Origin: Synechococcaceae bacterium WB8_1B_136
GTDB lineage: Bacteria; Cyanobacteriota; Cyanobacteriia; PCC-6307; Cyanobiaceae
Assembly (NCBI GenBank): GCA_010029175.1
Contig: RGNC01000045.1
Coordinates: forward strand, 1 to 13,224
DNA length: 13,224 nt
Direction: 5' to 3'
The position numbers and the translations under genes were made by a program. Below are positions 7,144 to 13,224 of this stretch, piece by piece. How positions within the stretch are numbered: position 1 is the stretch's first letter; each line of letters begins with the position of its first letter. The notes beneath the pieces are model-generated. The model worked only from the letters and a program-made list of their open reading frames with translations. It ran no database searches and was not told the origin of the DNA.

Positions 7144-7216
7144 GCCCCCATCGTCTAGAGGCCTAGGACACCTCCCTTTCACGGAGGCGACAGGGGTTCG
7201 AATCCCCTTGGGGGTA
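7144..7216 (+). tRNA. tRNA-Glu (anticodon TTC)
   Basis: The 73-nt cloverleaf folds cleanly. The acceptor GCCCCCA pairs with TGGGGGT, with a G-U closing pair and discriminator A7216. The D stem is GTC/GAC, the anticodon stem CCTCC/GGAGG (7171-7175 with 7183-7187) encloses the loop CTTTCAC with anticodon TTC at 7178-7180, and the T arm is AGGGG-TTCGAAT-CCCCT. The 3' CCA is not encoded. In cyanobacteria this tRNA serves both translation and, as glutamyl-tRNA, the first step of 5-aminolevulinate, chlorophyll, haem and bilin synthesis. Confidence 0.98.
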
Positions 7217-7225
7217 CTTTAAATG

Positions 7226-7268
7226 AACTGCAATCCGTTGAAATCACTTCAACGGATTGCAGTTTTTT
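7226..7268 (+). terminator. Strong intrinsic terminator after tRNA-Glu
   Basis: A perfect 17-bp stem (7226-7242 with 7248-7264) closes a 5-nt loop ATCAC and runs directly into six T residues (7263-7268). The hairpin begins 10 nt after the tRNA 3' end. On the minus strand the same hairpin lies downstream of the SRPBCC gene but is followed by only a weak T/A stretch, so it is mainly a rightward terminator. The stem is unusually long and AT-rich for this GC-rich genome. Confidence 0.92.
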
Positions 7269-7308
7269 GAGCTTTATGGCTTTCAGCCTGAGCTTGTTTC
7301 GGTCACGC

Positions 7309-7896
7309 TCAATCCCACGGCTTGTGAAGCCGTATTTTTGTGGCCGTCTGCGGGGATCGGCTCAGGCCGAGGCGAGCATCAGGCCGGCGCGGCTCAATCA
7401 GCGCAATCGGCATGCCCACGCAACCCTGCACGGTGAGCTCGTAGAGCAGGGTGCTTCCAGCACCGTCGTGGCCGATCTGCCAGGCGCCATCAAAGCGCCG
7501 GAAATCGCCCTTGGTCATCACAAAGCTGAGCCGTTGCTGCTCGCGCTGTTCGGTGAGCTCCAGCTGCACCCGTGCCCGGAAGCGCAGGCCCATGAAGGTC
7601 TGGGCACCCTCCTGCTCCAGGCCCACCACGTTCCCCCGGCGCCACAGCTGCCGCGAGCTCTGCAGGTTGGGGATGAAGCGGCTGAGGTTGTCGTAGTCGG
7701 TGAGCACCGCCCACAGCCAGTGGGGGTCAAGATCCAGCCGCAGTTGCACCGCCAATCGCCGCACCCCAGCGGGCAGGCGCTCCATGTCCTGCTGGATGGT
7801 GTCGAGGGAGCAGCTGGCCTCCACCGCGCTCAACCGACCGGTGCCAAGGGCCACACCACCGGGACGGTTACCAAGAAGTGCCGAAAGCTGCGACAA
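7309..7896 (-). CDS. SRPBCC/START-domain (polyketide cyclase/COQ10-like) protein, 3' end possibly altered
   Basis: The 195-residue product shows the START-like fold of the cyclase/dehydrase (Coq10-type) family, which binds hydrophobic ligands; the cellular role of cyanobacterial members is not established. Core signatures are LPAGVRRLAVQLRLDLDPHWLWAVLTDYDNLSRFIPNL (41-78), GLRFRARVQLEL (103-114), KGDFRRFDGAWQI (129-141) and LLYELTVQGCVGMPIALIE (150-168). The start is uncertain: the outermost is TTG 7896, with GTG 7854 and ATG 7785 also in frame, and none has a good ribosome site. After E168 (below 7393) the sequence no longer resembles the usual family end, which I recall as IE-x-RL-x-x-DL-x-x-NL; the last 27 residues run through lower-GC DNA that also forms a terminator-like hairpin. 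The gene diverges from petH. Confidence 0.75.
   Translation of the reverse strand: MSQLSALLGNRPGGVALGTGRLSAVEASCSLDTIQQDMERLPAGVRRLAVQLRLDLDPHWLWAVLTDYDNLSRFIPNLQSSRQLWRRGNVVGLEQEGAQTFMGLRFRARVQLELTEQREQQRLSFVMTKGDFRRFDGAWQIGHDGAGSTLLYELTVQGCVGMPIALIEPRRPDARLGLSRSPQTATKIRLHKPWD
7317..7339 (+). terminator. Second terminator-like hairpin, inside the SRPBCC 3' end
   Basis: ACGGCTT-GTG-AAGCCGT (7317-7333) is a perfect 7-bp stem with a 3-nt loop, followed by A and five T residues (7335-7339). Read rightward it has the form of an intrinsic terminator. It lies within the last codons of the minus-strand SRPBCC gene, an odd position unless those codons were recruited from former intergenic DNA. Confidence 0.45.
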
Positions 7897-7999
7897 GACG
7901 TGACAGAACCGCGCGGACGATCTCGATGGCTCAACCTAGCTCCGAAACCAGGGGGGTGGCAGGCCCGAGCCTGGGGAACTGAAATCTGTGGTAATTGCC

Positions 8000-8005
8000 T
8001 ATGAT
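8000..8005 (+). promoter_or_regulatory. petH: Possible -10 element of petH
   Basis: TATGAT at 8000-8005 differs from the consensus by one base and sits in an AT-richer patch 27 bp before the ATG at 8033. The -35 is poor (CTGAAA at 7979-7984 with a 15-bp spacer). If this is the promoter, the upstream GTG at 7988 cannot be the translation start. Confidence 0.4.
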
Positions 8006-8032
8006 CTCGCCGTCTCCGGGGCCCCTGATCCG

Positions 8033-9199
8033 ATGCGTGTTTCCACTGCCTCCACAAACCGCAGCGATTCCCGCATGTTCACCGTGGTGGTTCAGGGGTA
8101 CGGATCCGCCAGCCCGCGCACGGCCGAGCGGACCCTCGCCGTGGCGTTCACCCGCCTGCAGTCGCTGATGCAATCCATCAGCCAACTGGGCGGGAAGGTG
8201 ATCTCCGTCACCCCATCGTCTGAGGCCTCCGCAGCGCCGGCCGCTGCCCAACCCGCTCCAGCCCCCCAGGCCATCCCCGCACCCTCCCGAACCGCTGCCG
8301 CCGTGTCCCACGCCGACGTTCCCGTCAACCTCTACAAGCCGAAGGATCCGTTCATCGGCACCGTCACCGAGAACTACAGCCTGCTGGCTGAGGGTGCCAT
8401 CGGCCGGGTGAACCACATCACCTTCGACCTCAGCGGTGGCGATCCTCAACTGCACTACGTGGAGGGCCAGAGCATCGGCATCATTCCCGATGGTGAGGAT
8501 GCCAACGGCAAGCCCCACAAGCTGCGCCTCTATTCCATCGCCAGCACCCGCCACGGCGACAACATGGCCGGCAACACCGTGTCGCTGTGCGTGCGCCAGC
8601 TGCAATACGAGAAGGATGGCGAAACGATCAACGGCGTGTGCTCCACCTTCCTCTGCGACATCGAACCCGGCGCCAAGGTGAAAATCACCGGCCCCGTGGG
8701 CAAGGAGATGCTCCTGCCTGCCGATGAGGACGCCAACATCATCATGCTGGCCACCGGCACCGGCATCGCCCCGATGCGCACCTACCTGCGCCGCATGTTC
8801 GAGCCGGCGGAACGGGAGAAGAACGGCTGGCACTTCAAGGGCAAGGCCTGGCTGTTCATGGGCGCCCCCACCACCGCCAACCTGCTCTACGACGCCGACT
8901 TCAACCACTACCAGAGCCAGTTCCCCGACAACTTCCGCTACACCAAGGCCATCAGCCGCGAACAGCAGAACGAGAAAGGTGGTCGCATGTACATCCAGGA
9001 TCGGGTGAGCGAACACGCCGATGAGATCTTCGCCATGATCGAAGATCCCAAAACCCACGTGTACATGTGCGGCCTGCGGGGCATGGAGCCCGGCATCGAC
9101 GAGGCCATGACTGCCGCCGCCGCCGCCAAGGGGCTGAACTGGGCCGAACTGCGCCCGCAGCTCAAGAAGGCCGAGCGCTGGCACGTGGAAACCTACTGA
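8033..9199 (+). CDS. petH: Ferredoxin-NADP+ reductase with CpcD-type linker domain
   Basis: FNR transfers electrons from reduced ferredoxin to NADP+ at the thylakoid surface, the last step of linear photosynthetic electron flow. From ATG 8033 the product is 388 residues. Residues about 14-61 are a CpcD-like phycobilisome-linker domain ending ISQLGGKVISVTP, an Ala/Pro-rich linker follows (about 62-95), then the FAD domain (RLYS 165-168, GVCSTFL 201-207) and the NADP domain (TGTGIAP 241-247, CGL 346-348). The C-terminal tyrosine of the family (ETY) is present. The CpcD domain indicates docking to a phycobilisome, so the organism should make one. An alternative start, GTG 7988, adds 15 residues unlike any FNR I know and would overlap the -10 candidate. 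It diverges from the SRPBCC gene and ends in its own terminator. Confidence 0.96.
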   Translation: MRVSTASTNRSDSRMFTVVVQGYGSASPRTAERTLAVAFTRLQSLMQSISQLGGKVISVTPSSEASAAPAAAQPAPAPQAIPAPSRTAAAVSHADVPVNLYKPKDPFIGTVTENYSLLAEGAIGRVNHITFDLSGGDPQLHYVEGQSIGIIPDGEDANGKPHKLRLYSIASTRHGDNMAGNTVSLCVRQLQYEKDGETINGVCSTFLCDIEPGAKVKITGPVGKEMLLPADEDANIIMLATGTGIAPMRTYLRRMFEPAEREKNGWHFKGKAWLFMGAPTTANLLYDADFNHYQSQFPDNFRYTKAISREQQNEKGGRMYIQDRVSEHADEIFAMIEDPKTHVYMCGLRGMEPGIDEAMTAAAAAKGLNWAELRPQLKKAERWHVETY

Positions 9200-9228
9200 T
9201 CGCCCTTCGCCGGCATCACTCTGTCAGG

Positions 9229-9252
9229 GCCCGCCCACCGGCGGGCTTTTTT
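9229..9252 (+). terminator. Intrinsic terminator of petH
   Basis: GCCCGCC (9229-9235), loop CACC and GGCGGGC (9240-9246) form a perfect 7-bp stem followed by six T residues (9247-9252). It starts 30 nt after the petH stop and separates petH from zwf. Confidence 0.93.
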
Positions 9253-9313
9253 GTTGCCTGGCCATGCGGATGGGCGCCGGCCTCGTTAAACCAGGGGCAC
9301 GCATGCAAGCGCC

Positions 9314-10837
9314 ATGGCCGCCACCCAGACCAATCCCCTGCGCGTGGGCCTCCGCCAGGAGCGGGTGATTCCCCCCCAGTGCCTGGTGATCTTCGGCGCC
9401 AGTGGCGATCTCACCCACCGCAAGCTGATTCCGGCACTGTTCGAACTGTTCCGCCAGCGGCGCCTGCCCTCGGAATTCGCCGTGCTGGGCTGCGCTCGCC
9501 GCCCCTGGAGCGATGAGGAGTTCCGCAGCCGCATGGCCGAGGCCCTCTCCGCCGAGGTGGAACAGCACCAGAGCGCCTGGCAGCAGTTCGCCAACTGCCT
9601 GTTCTACGAGCCGGTGGACCTGCAGCAACCGGACGACGTGGTGCGGCTCGGCACCCGCCTGGAGGCGATTGATCGGCTGAAGGCCACGCGCGGCAATCGC
9701 ACCTTCTACCTCTCGGTGTCGCCCGCCTTTTACGGCAGCGGCTGCCGCTCCCTGGCGGCGGCGGGCCTACTCAAGGATTCCGCCCGCAGCCGGGTGGTGA
9801 TCGAGAAGCCCTTCGGCACCGACTACGCCAGTGCCGAGCAGCTGAACCGGGTGGTGCAGAGCTGCGCCCAGGAAAACCAGATCTTCCGCATCGACCACTA
9901 CCTGGGCAAGGAAACGGTTCAGAACATCCTGGTGCTGCGGTTTGCCAACGCGATTTTTGAGCCGATCTGGAATCGCAACTACATCGCCAATGTGCAGATC
10001 ACCGCGGCGGAAACCGTGGGAGTGGAGGAGCGGGCCGGCTACTACGAGACCAGCGGCGCCCTGCGGGACATGGTGCAGAACCATCTCACCCAGATGCTGG
10101 CCCTCACCACCATGGAGGCCCCGGGCCGCTTCGACCCCGAGGCGATCCGCAACGAGAAGGCCAAGGTGCTGCAGGCGGCACGCCTGGCCAATGAGGATGA
10201 ACCCTGGACCTGCTGCGTGCGCGGTCAGTACGGCCGTGGCGGCAGCCCGGCCATGCCGCTGGCGGGCTACCGGGAAGAGCCGGGGGTGAATCCCGACAGC
10301 ACCACGGAAACCTATGTGGCGATGAAGCTGTTCATCGACAACTGGCGCTGGCAGGGGGTGCCCTTCTATCTGCGCACCGGCAAGCGGCTGCCCAAGCGCC
10401 TCAGCGAGGTGGTGCTCACCTTCCGGGAGGCGCCGGTGCACCTGTTCGACGCCGCCGGCGGCAGCCCCACCGCCAACCAGTTGATCCTGCGCATCCAACC
10501 CGATGAGGGGGCCGGCTTCGTGTTCGAGGTGAAGGCACCGGGCTCGGGCATGCGCAGCCGACCGGTGGACATGCACTTCAGCTACGACGAGAGCTTCGGC
10601 GAACCCTCCGATGAGGGCTATGTGCGCCTGCTGGCGGACGCCATGCTCGGGGATCCCACCCTGTTCACCCGCAGCGACGAGGTGGAGGCCGCCTGGCGCC
10701 TGTACACCCCCCTGCTGCAGCTGATCGAGGACGCCCCCCGCCAGCTGCCGATCCACGCCTATGAGGCCGGCACCTGGGGCCCCGGCGCCGCCGACAACCT
10801 GCTGGCCGACGACGGCCTGCTCTGGCGCCGTCCCTAG
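9314..10837 (+). CDS. zwf: Glucose-6-phosphate 1-dehydrogenase
   Basis: The enzyme oxidises glucose-6-phosphate with NADP+, the entry step of the oxidative pentose phosphate pathway and the main dark NADPH source in cyanobacteria. The 507-residue product is full length. It has the nucleotide-binding motif GASGDLTHRKL (28-38), EKPFG (164-168), the active-site signature RIDHYLGKE (192-200) and RNEKAKVL (279-286). Start ATG 9314 lies 61 bp after the petH terminator, so zwf probably has its own promoter in 9253-9313, though I see no convincing -35/-10 pair there. opcA follows 54 bp downstream. C184 matches the position of one redox-regulatory cysteine of cyanobacterial G6PDH (Cys187 in Anabaena, from memory). 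The expected second one falls on A443 in LLADAMLGD, so the redox pair seems incomplete. Confidence 0.97.
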   Translation: MAATQTNPLRVGLRQERVIPPQCLVIFGASGDLTHRKLIPALFELFRQRRLPSEFAVLGCARRPWSDEEFRSRMAEALSAEVEQHQSAWQQFANCLFYEPVDLQQPDDVVRLGTRLEAIDRLKATRGNRTFYLSVSPAFYGSGCRSLAAAGLLKDSARSRVVIEKPFGTDYASAEQLNRVVQSCAQENQIFRIDHYLGKETVQNILVLRFANAIFEPIWNRNYIANVQITAAETVGVEERAGYYETSGALRDMVQNHLTQMLALTTMEAPGRFDPEAIRNEKAKVLQAARLANEDEPWTCCVRGQYGRGGSPAMPLAGYREEPGVNPDSTTETYVAMKLFIDNWRWQGVPFYLRTGKRLPKRLSEVVLTFREAPVHLFDAAGGSPTANQLILRIQPDEGAGFVFEVKAPGSGMRSRPVDMHFSYDESFGEPSDEGYVRLLADAMLGDPTLFTRSDEVEAAWRLYTPLLQLIEDAPRQLPIHAYEAGTWGPGAADNLLADDGLLWRRP

Positions 10838-10891
10838 AGCCTGAACCCACCGATCGCCATCCCTTCGCCGCCCTTCGCCGTTCCATCCGCC

Positions 10892-12208
10892 ATGGCTCCC
10901 CAGCTCACCCTTCAGGCCCCGCTCGAGCTGCCCCCCAGCGAGGTGCCCGGCTATCTCAACCAGCTCTGGAGCGAAGGTCTGCATCACTCCAGCGGTGCCG
11001 CCACCTTCACCCTGCTGGTGTGGGAACCCTCCTGGCTGCAGCAACAGCTGATCCGCACCGGTCGCCTGGATGGCCCCCTCAGCGGGCTGCTCAACGAGGA
11101 GCTGCTGGAGGCGGCCCGCAGGGCCAGTGCCGATCTGGGGCTGGCCACCAGCACCGCGCCGATGGCTCCCGAGCTGGCCTGGAGCCTGGGGCAGCAACCG
11201 GGCAGCCACAGCGCCGACGACCTGCGCGGCCAGTTCGTGGATCGCGCCATCAGCGCCCACCGGCCGCGGCGGCTGATCACCCTGGCCCCCACCCTGGCGC
11301 CGGATCGCCCCCTCGAAACCCTCGTGGCGGCCTATTGCCCCCTGCCGGAGGAGCGGGGTGCCAGCGAGGACGCCTGCGGCGACGTGGTGGTGTTGCGCGG
11401 TGGCATGGGCGCCATCCAGCAGGGGCTGGGGATGTTGCAGCACCTGATCACGGCAGACCTGCCCTGCTGGGTGTGGTGGAACGGCTCCATGGATGAATCC
11501 CCAGACCTGATGGAGGCCCTTGCGCCTCCGCCGCGACGTCTGGTGGTGGACAGCTCCATCGGCCAGCCGCGCCGCTGCCTGGACCTGCTGGTGGATCGGA
11601 TCGAAACCGGCCAGTCGGTGAACGACCTCAACTGGTTGCGACTGCGCAGCTGGCGCGAATCCCTGGCCATGGTGTTCGATCCCCCCAGCCGCCAGAGCGC
11701 CCTGGATCGGGTGGTGCAGCTCGACATCGACGTGGAGGGTGATCACCCGGTGAAGGGCCTGCTGCTGGCGGCCTGGATCGCCGATCGGCTCGGCTGGCAC
11801 CTGCAGAGCAGCTACTGGATGCCGGCCCAGCCAGGCGGCAGCAACGCCAACGGCCGCGGCATCGGGGCCGAGTTCCAGCGGGACGACGGCGAGAGCGTGC
11901 AGTTCCGCTTGATGCCGGTGCCGGTGGGCATCAGCAAGACCCACCCCGGAGCCCTGGTGGGCCTGCGGCTGATCTGTGCGCCGCCGGGCCAGGCTCCCCT
12001 CTGCGTGATCCTCTGCTCGGAGTCGGGCGGCTGCATGCGCCTGGAGGCCGGTGGCATGGCCTCGATGGAGCTGGCGGAGGAGGTGGTTCCCCTGCCCAAC
12101 GAGAGCGAGGAGATGGAGATGGCGCGCCTGCTGGGGGGCGGCCACGACAGCACCAACCCGTTGCTGGCGGCGGCGGCGCCGCTGGCTGCCAAGCTGCTGC
12201 CCAACTGA
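10892..12208 (+). CDS. opcA: OpcA, glucose-6-phosphate dehydrogenase assembly/effector protein
   Basis: OpcA binds G6PDH and promotes its active oligomer, raising activity in the dark. The 438-residue product, directly behind zwf as in most cyanobacteria, carries typical OpcA stretches: HRPRRLITL (about 127-135), DLPCWVWWNG (about 189-198), RRLVVDSS (about 213-220), DLNWLRLRSWRESLAMVFD (about 248-266) and VEGDHPVKGLLLAAWIADRLGW (about 285-306). The ATG at 10892 opens the frame immediately after a tandem decamer CCCTTCGCCG repeated at 10861-10880; no Shine-Dalgarno is evident, which is common in this group. The 54-bp gap after zwf has no terminator, so they are probably co-transcribed. Intact. 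Confidence 0.94.
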   Translation: MAPQLTLQAPLELPPSEVPGYLNQLWSEGLHHSSGAATFTLLVWEPSWLQQQLIRTGRLDGPLSGLLNEELLEAARRASADLGLATSTAPMAPELAWSLGQQPGSHSADDLRGQFVDRAISAHRPRRLITLAPTLAPDRPLETLVAAYCPLPEERGASEDACGDVVVLRGGMGAIQQGLGMLQHLITADLPCWVWWNGSMDESPDLMEALAPPPRRLVVDSSIGQPRRCLDLLVDRIETGQSVNDLNWLRLRSWRESLAMVFDPPSRQSALDRVVQLDIDVEGDHPVKGLLLAAWIADRLGWHLQSSYWMPAQPGGSNANGRGIGAEFQRDDGESVQFRLMPVPVGISKTHPGALVGLRLICAPPGQAPLCVILCSESGGCMRLEAGGMASMELAEEVVPLPNESEEMEMARLLGGGHDSTNPLLAAAAPLAAKLLPN

Positions 12209-12236
12209 GCCGCGGCATCGGGCCGCCCCCTGAGCC

Positions 12237-13224
12237 ATGGCCTGCCTGATCGCCGCCCCGGCCAGCGGCAGCGGCAAGACCCTGGTGAGCCTGGCGCTCA
12301 CGGCCCTGGCCCGCCGCCGCGGCCAGACGATCCAGACCTTCAAGGTGGGGCCCGACTACCTCGACCCCCAGCTCCTGGGCGCCGTGGGCGGTCGCCCCTG
12401 CCGCAACCTCGACCCGCTGCTCTGCGGCGAGGCGTGGCTGGAGCGCAGCTTCCAGGGCTATGGCGCCAGGGCGGAGCTGGCCCTGGTGGAGGGGGTGATG
12501 GGGCTGTTCGATGGCCGGGGCCCCGGCAGTGAGGGCAGCTCCGCGGCAGTGGCCGCCCAGCTGCAGCTGCCGGTGGTGCTGGTGGTGGAGGCCAGCCGCC
12601 AGGCGGGGTCGCTGGCCGCGCTGGTGCGGGGCTTCCGCGACCATCAGCCGGGTCTGCCCTTTGCCGGCGTGGTGCTGAACGGCGTGGGCAGCGCGCGCCA
12701 CCACGCGCTGTTGCAGGAAGCCCTGGCCAGCATCGCCATGCCGCTGCTGGGGGCCCTGCCGCGGCACGACAGCCTCTGCCTGCCCTCACGCCACCTGGGA
12801 CTGCTGCCGGCCCACGAACTCACCGATCTGGAGCAGCGGCAGGGCGCCTGGGCCGACCTGGCGGAGCGGCACCTGGATCTGGAGCGGCTGTGGCCACTGC
12901 TGGCGGCGCCCGCAGGCCCAGCCGATGGCCTCGAGCCGATTCCCTGGTGCCTGCAGGCGCACCCCGCCGCCCGGGGGCGGCGGGGGCCCGTTGCCATCGC
13001 CATCGCCTCCGATGCGGCCTTCCACTTCCGCTACCCGGAGGCCGGGGAACTGCTCACGGCCCATGGGCTCAACCTGGTGCCCTGGTCGCCCCTGGCCGAT
13101 GAACCCTTGCCGCCGGAGTGCCGGGGTGTGATCCTGCCCGGGGGCTACCCGGAACTGCACGCGGCCCAACTGGCGGCCAGCCACCGCAGCCGCAGGGCCA
13201 TCGCCGCCGCCGCCGCCGCCGGCC
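12237..13224 (+). CDS. cobB: Cobyrinate a,c-diamide synthase, 3'-truncated by window edge
   Basis: The enzyme (CobB/CbiA family) uses ATP and glutamine to amidate the a and c carboxylates of cobyrinic acid in corrin-ring synthesis. The first 329 residues of a protein usually about 450-470 long are present. The ATG at 12237 gives MACLIAAPASGSGKT, with the ATPase P-loop at residues 8-15, the standard position. Further motifs are FKVGPDYLDP (35-44), VEGVMGLFDG (84-93), LNGVGS (147-152), PSRHLGLLP (183-191), and the onset of the class I glutamine amidotransferase domain, AIAIASDAAFHFRYPE then ILPGGYPE near the right edge. The catalytic cysteine lies beyond the window. It follows opcA by 28 bp with no terminator, so it is likely transcribed with zwf and opcA. 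A long antisense opening here is a shadow. Confidence 0.94.
   Translation, partial: MACLIAAPASGSGKTLVSLALTALARRRGQTIQTFKVGPDYLDPQLLGAVGGRPCRNLDPLLCGEAWLERSFQGYGARAELALVEGVMGLFDGRGPGSEGSSAAVAAQLQLPVVLVVEASRQAGSLAALVRGFRDHQPGLPFAGVVLNGVGSARHHALLQEALASIAMPLLGALPRHDSLCLPSRHLGLLPAHELTDLEQRQGAWADLAERHLDLERLWPLLAAPAGPADGLEPIPWCLQAHPAARGRRGPVAIAIASDAAFHFRYPEAGELLTAHGLNLVPWSPLADEPLPPECRGVILPGGYPELHAAQLAASHRSRRAIAAAAAAG

Noticed and set aside
7991..8005. Possible NtcA site (GTA-N8-TAC) upstream of petH
   Set aside because: The 3' half reads TGA at the required spacing, so the essential TAC is missing.
7931..9184. A 417-codon minus-strand open frame over petH
   Set aside because: petH is unmistakable on the other strand; the antisense frame is Gly/Val/His-rich with no domain.
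10861..10880. Tandem decamer CCCTTCGCCG before opcA
   Set aside because: Only two copies of a GC-rich word; a related CCCTTCGCCGG also follows petH. No sign of a functional element.
9767..12343. An 858-codon open frame on the minus strand across zwf and opcA
   Set aside because: It runs antisense to two well identified genes and has shadow composition (His, Gly, Gln, Ala) without family motifs.
1..13224. CRISPR arrays, insertion sequences, prophage or defence genes
   Set aside because: No regularly spaced repeats, transposase, integrase or restriction-type motifs were found; all sizeable coding space is accounted for by housekeeping genes.

Overview
The window is GC-rich (about two thirds G+C by eye) and densely packed. 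It reads as core chromosome of a picocyanobacterium, most likely the Synechococcus/Cyanobium group. The evidence is a SasA clock kinase with its KaiB-like domain, a ferredoxin-NADP+ reductase carrying a CpcD-type phycobilisome-linker domain, the zwf-opcA pair of cyanobacterial glucose-6-phosphate dehydrogenase and its effector, and a CpcS/CpeS-like protein. I see no insertion sequence, phage gene, CRISPR array, toxin or defence locus. Nearly all long antisense reading frames are high-GC shadows of the genes listed.

Layout. At the left edge (1-1801, plus strand) the 3' two thirds of prs (PRPP synthetase) is followed by an exported glycosidase-like protein of the DUF187/COG1649 family. Facing it tail-to-tail is a minus-strand cluster read from 5686 down to 1815: a CpcS/CpeS-like protein, a small exported protein of unknown function, and pepN (M1 aminopeptidase N). 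Diverging from that cluster is sasA (5797-7062), with a 110-bp region holding two perfect inverted repeats between them. Next come tRNA-Glu(UUC) with a very strong terminator, and a minus-strand SRPBCC/START-domain gene. The right part is plus strand: petH with its own terminator, then zwf, opcA and the 5' 70% or so of cobB (cobyrinate a,c-diamide synthase), probably one transcription unit.

How the genes fit together. petH makes NADPH in the light, while zwf and opcA make it in the dark by the oxidative pentose phosphate pathway. SasA, through its known partner RpaA (not in this window), is part of the clock output that switches between those states. tRNA-Glu(UUC) also supplies glutamyl-tRNA for tetrapyrrole synthesis, and cobB serves corrinoid synthesis. 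prs supplies PRPP from ribose-5-phosphate, a product of the same pentose phosphate pathway.

Limits. I found no convincing new multi-gene system. The points most worth checking are the uncharacterised exported protein between the CpcS-like gene and pepN, the altered 3' end and low-GC stretch behind tRNA-Glu, the inverted repeats in the sasA divergent region, and an apparently missing redox cysteine in Zwf. Family assignments and comparisons with relatives rest on recognition and memory, not on a database search.
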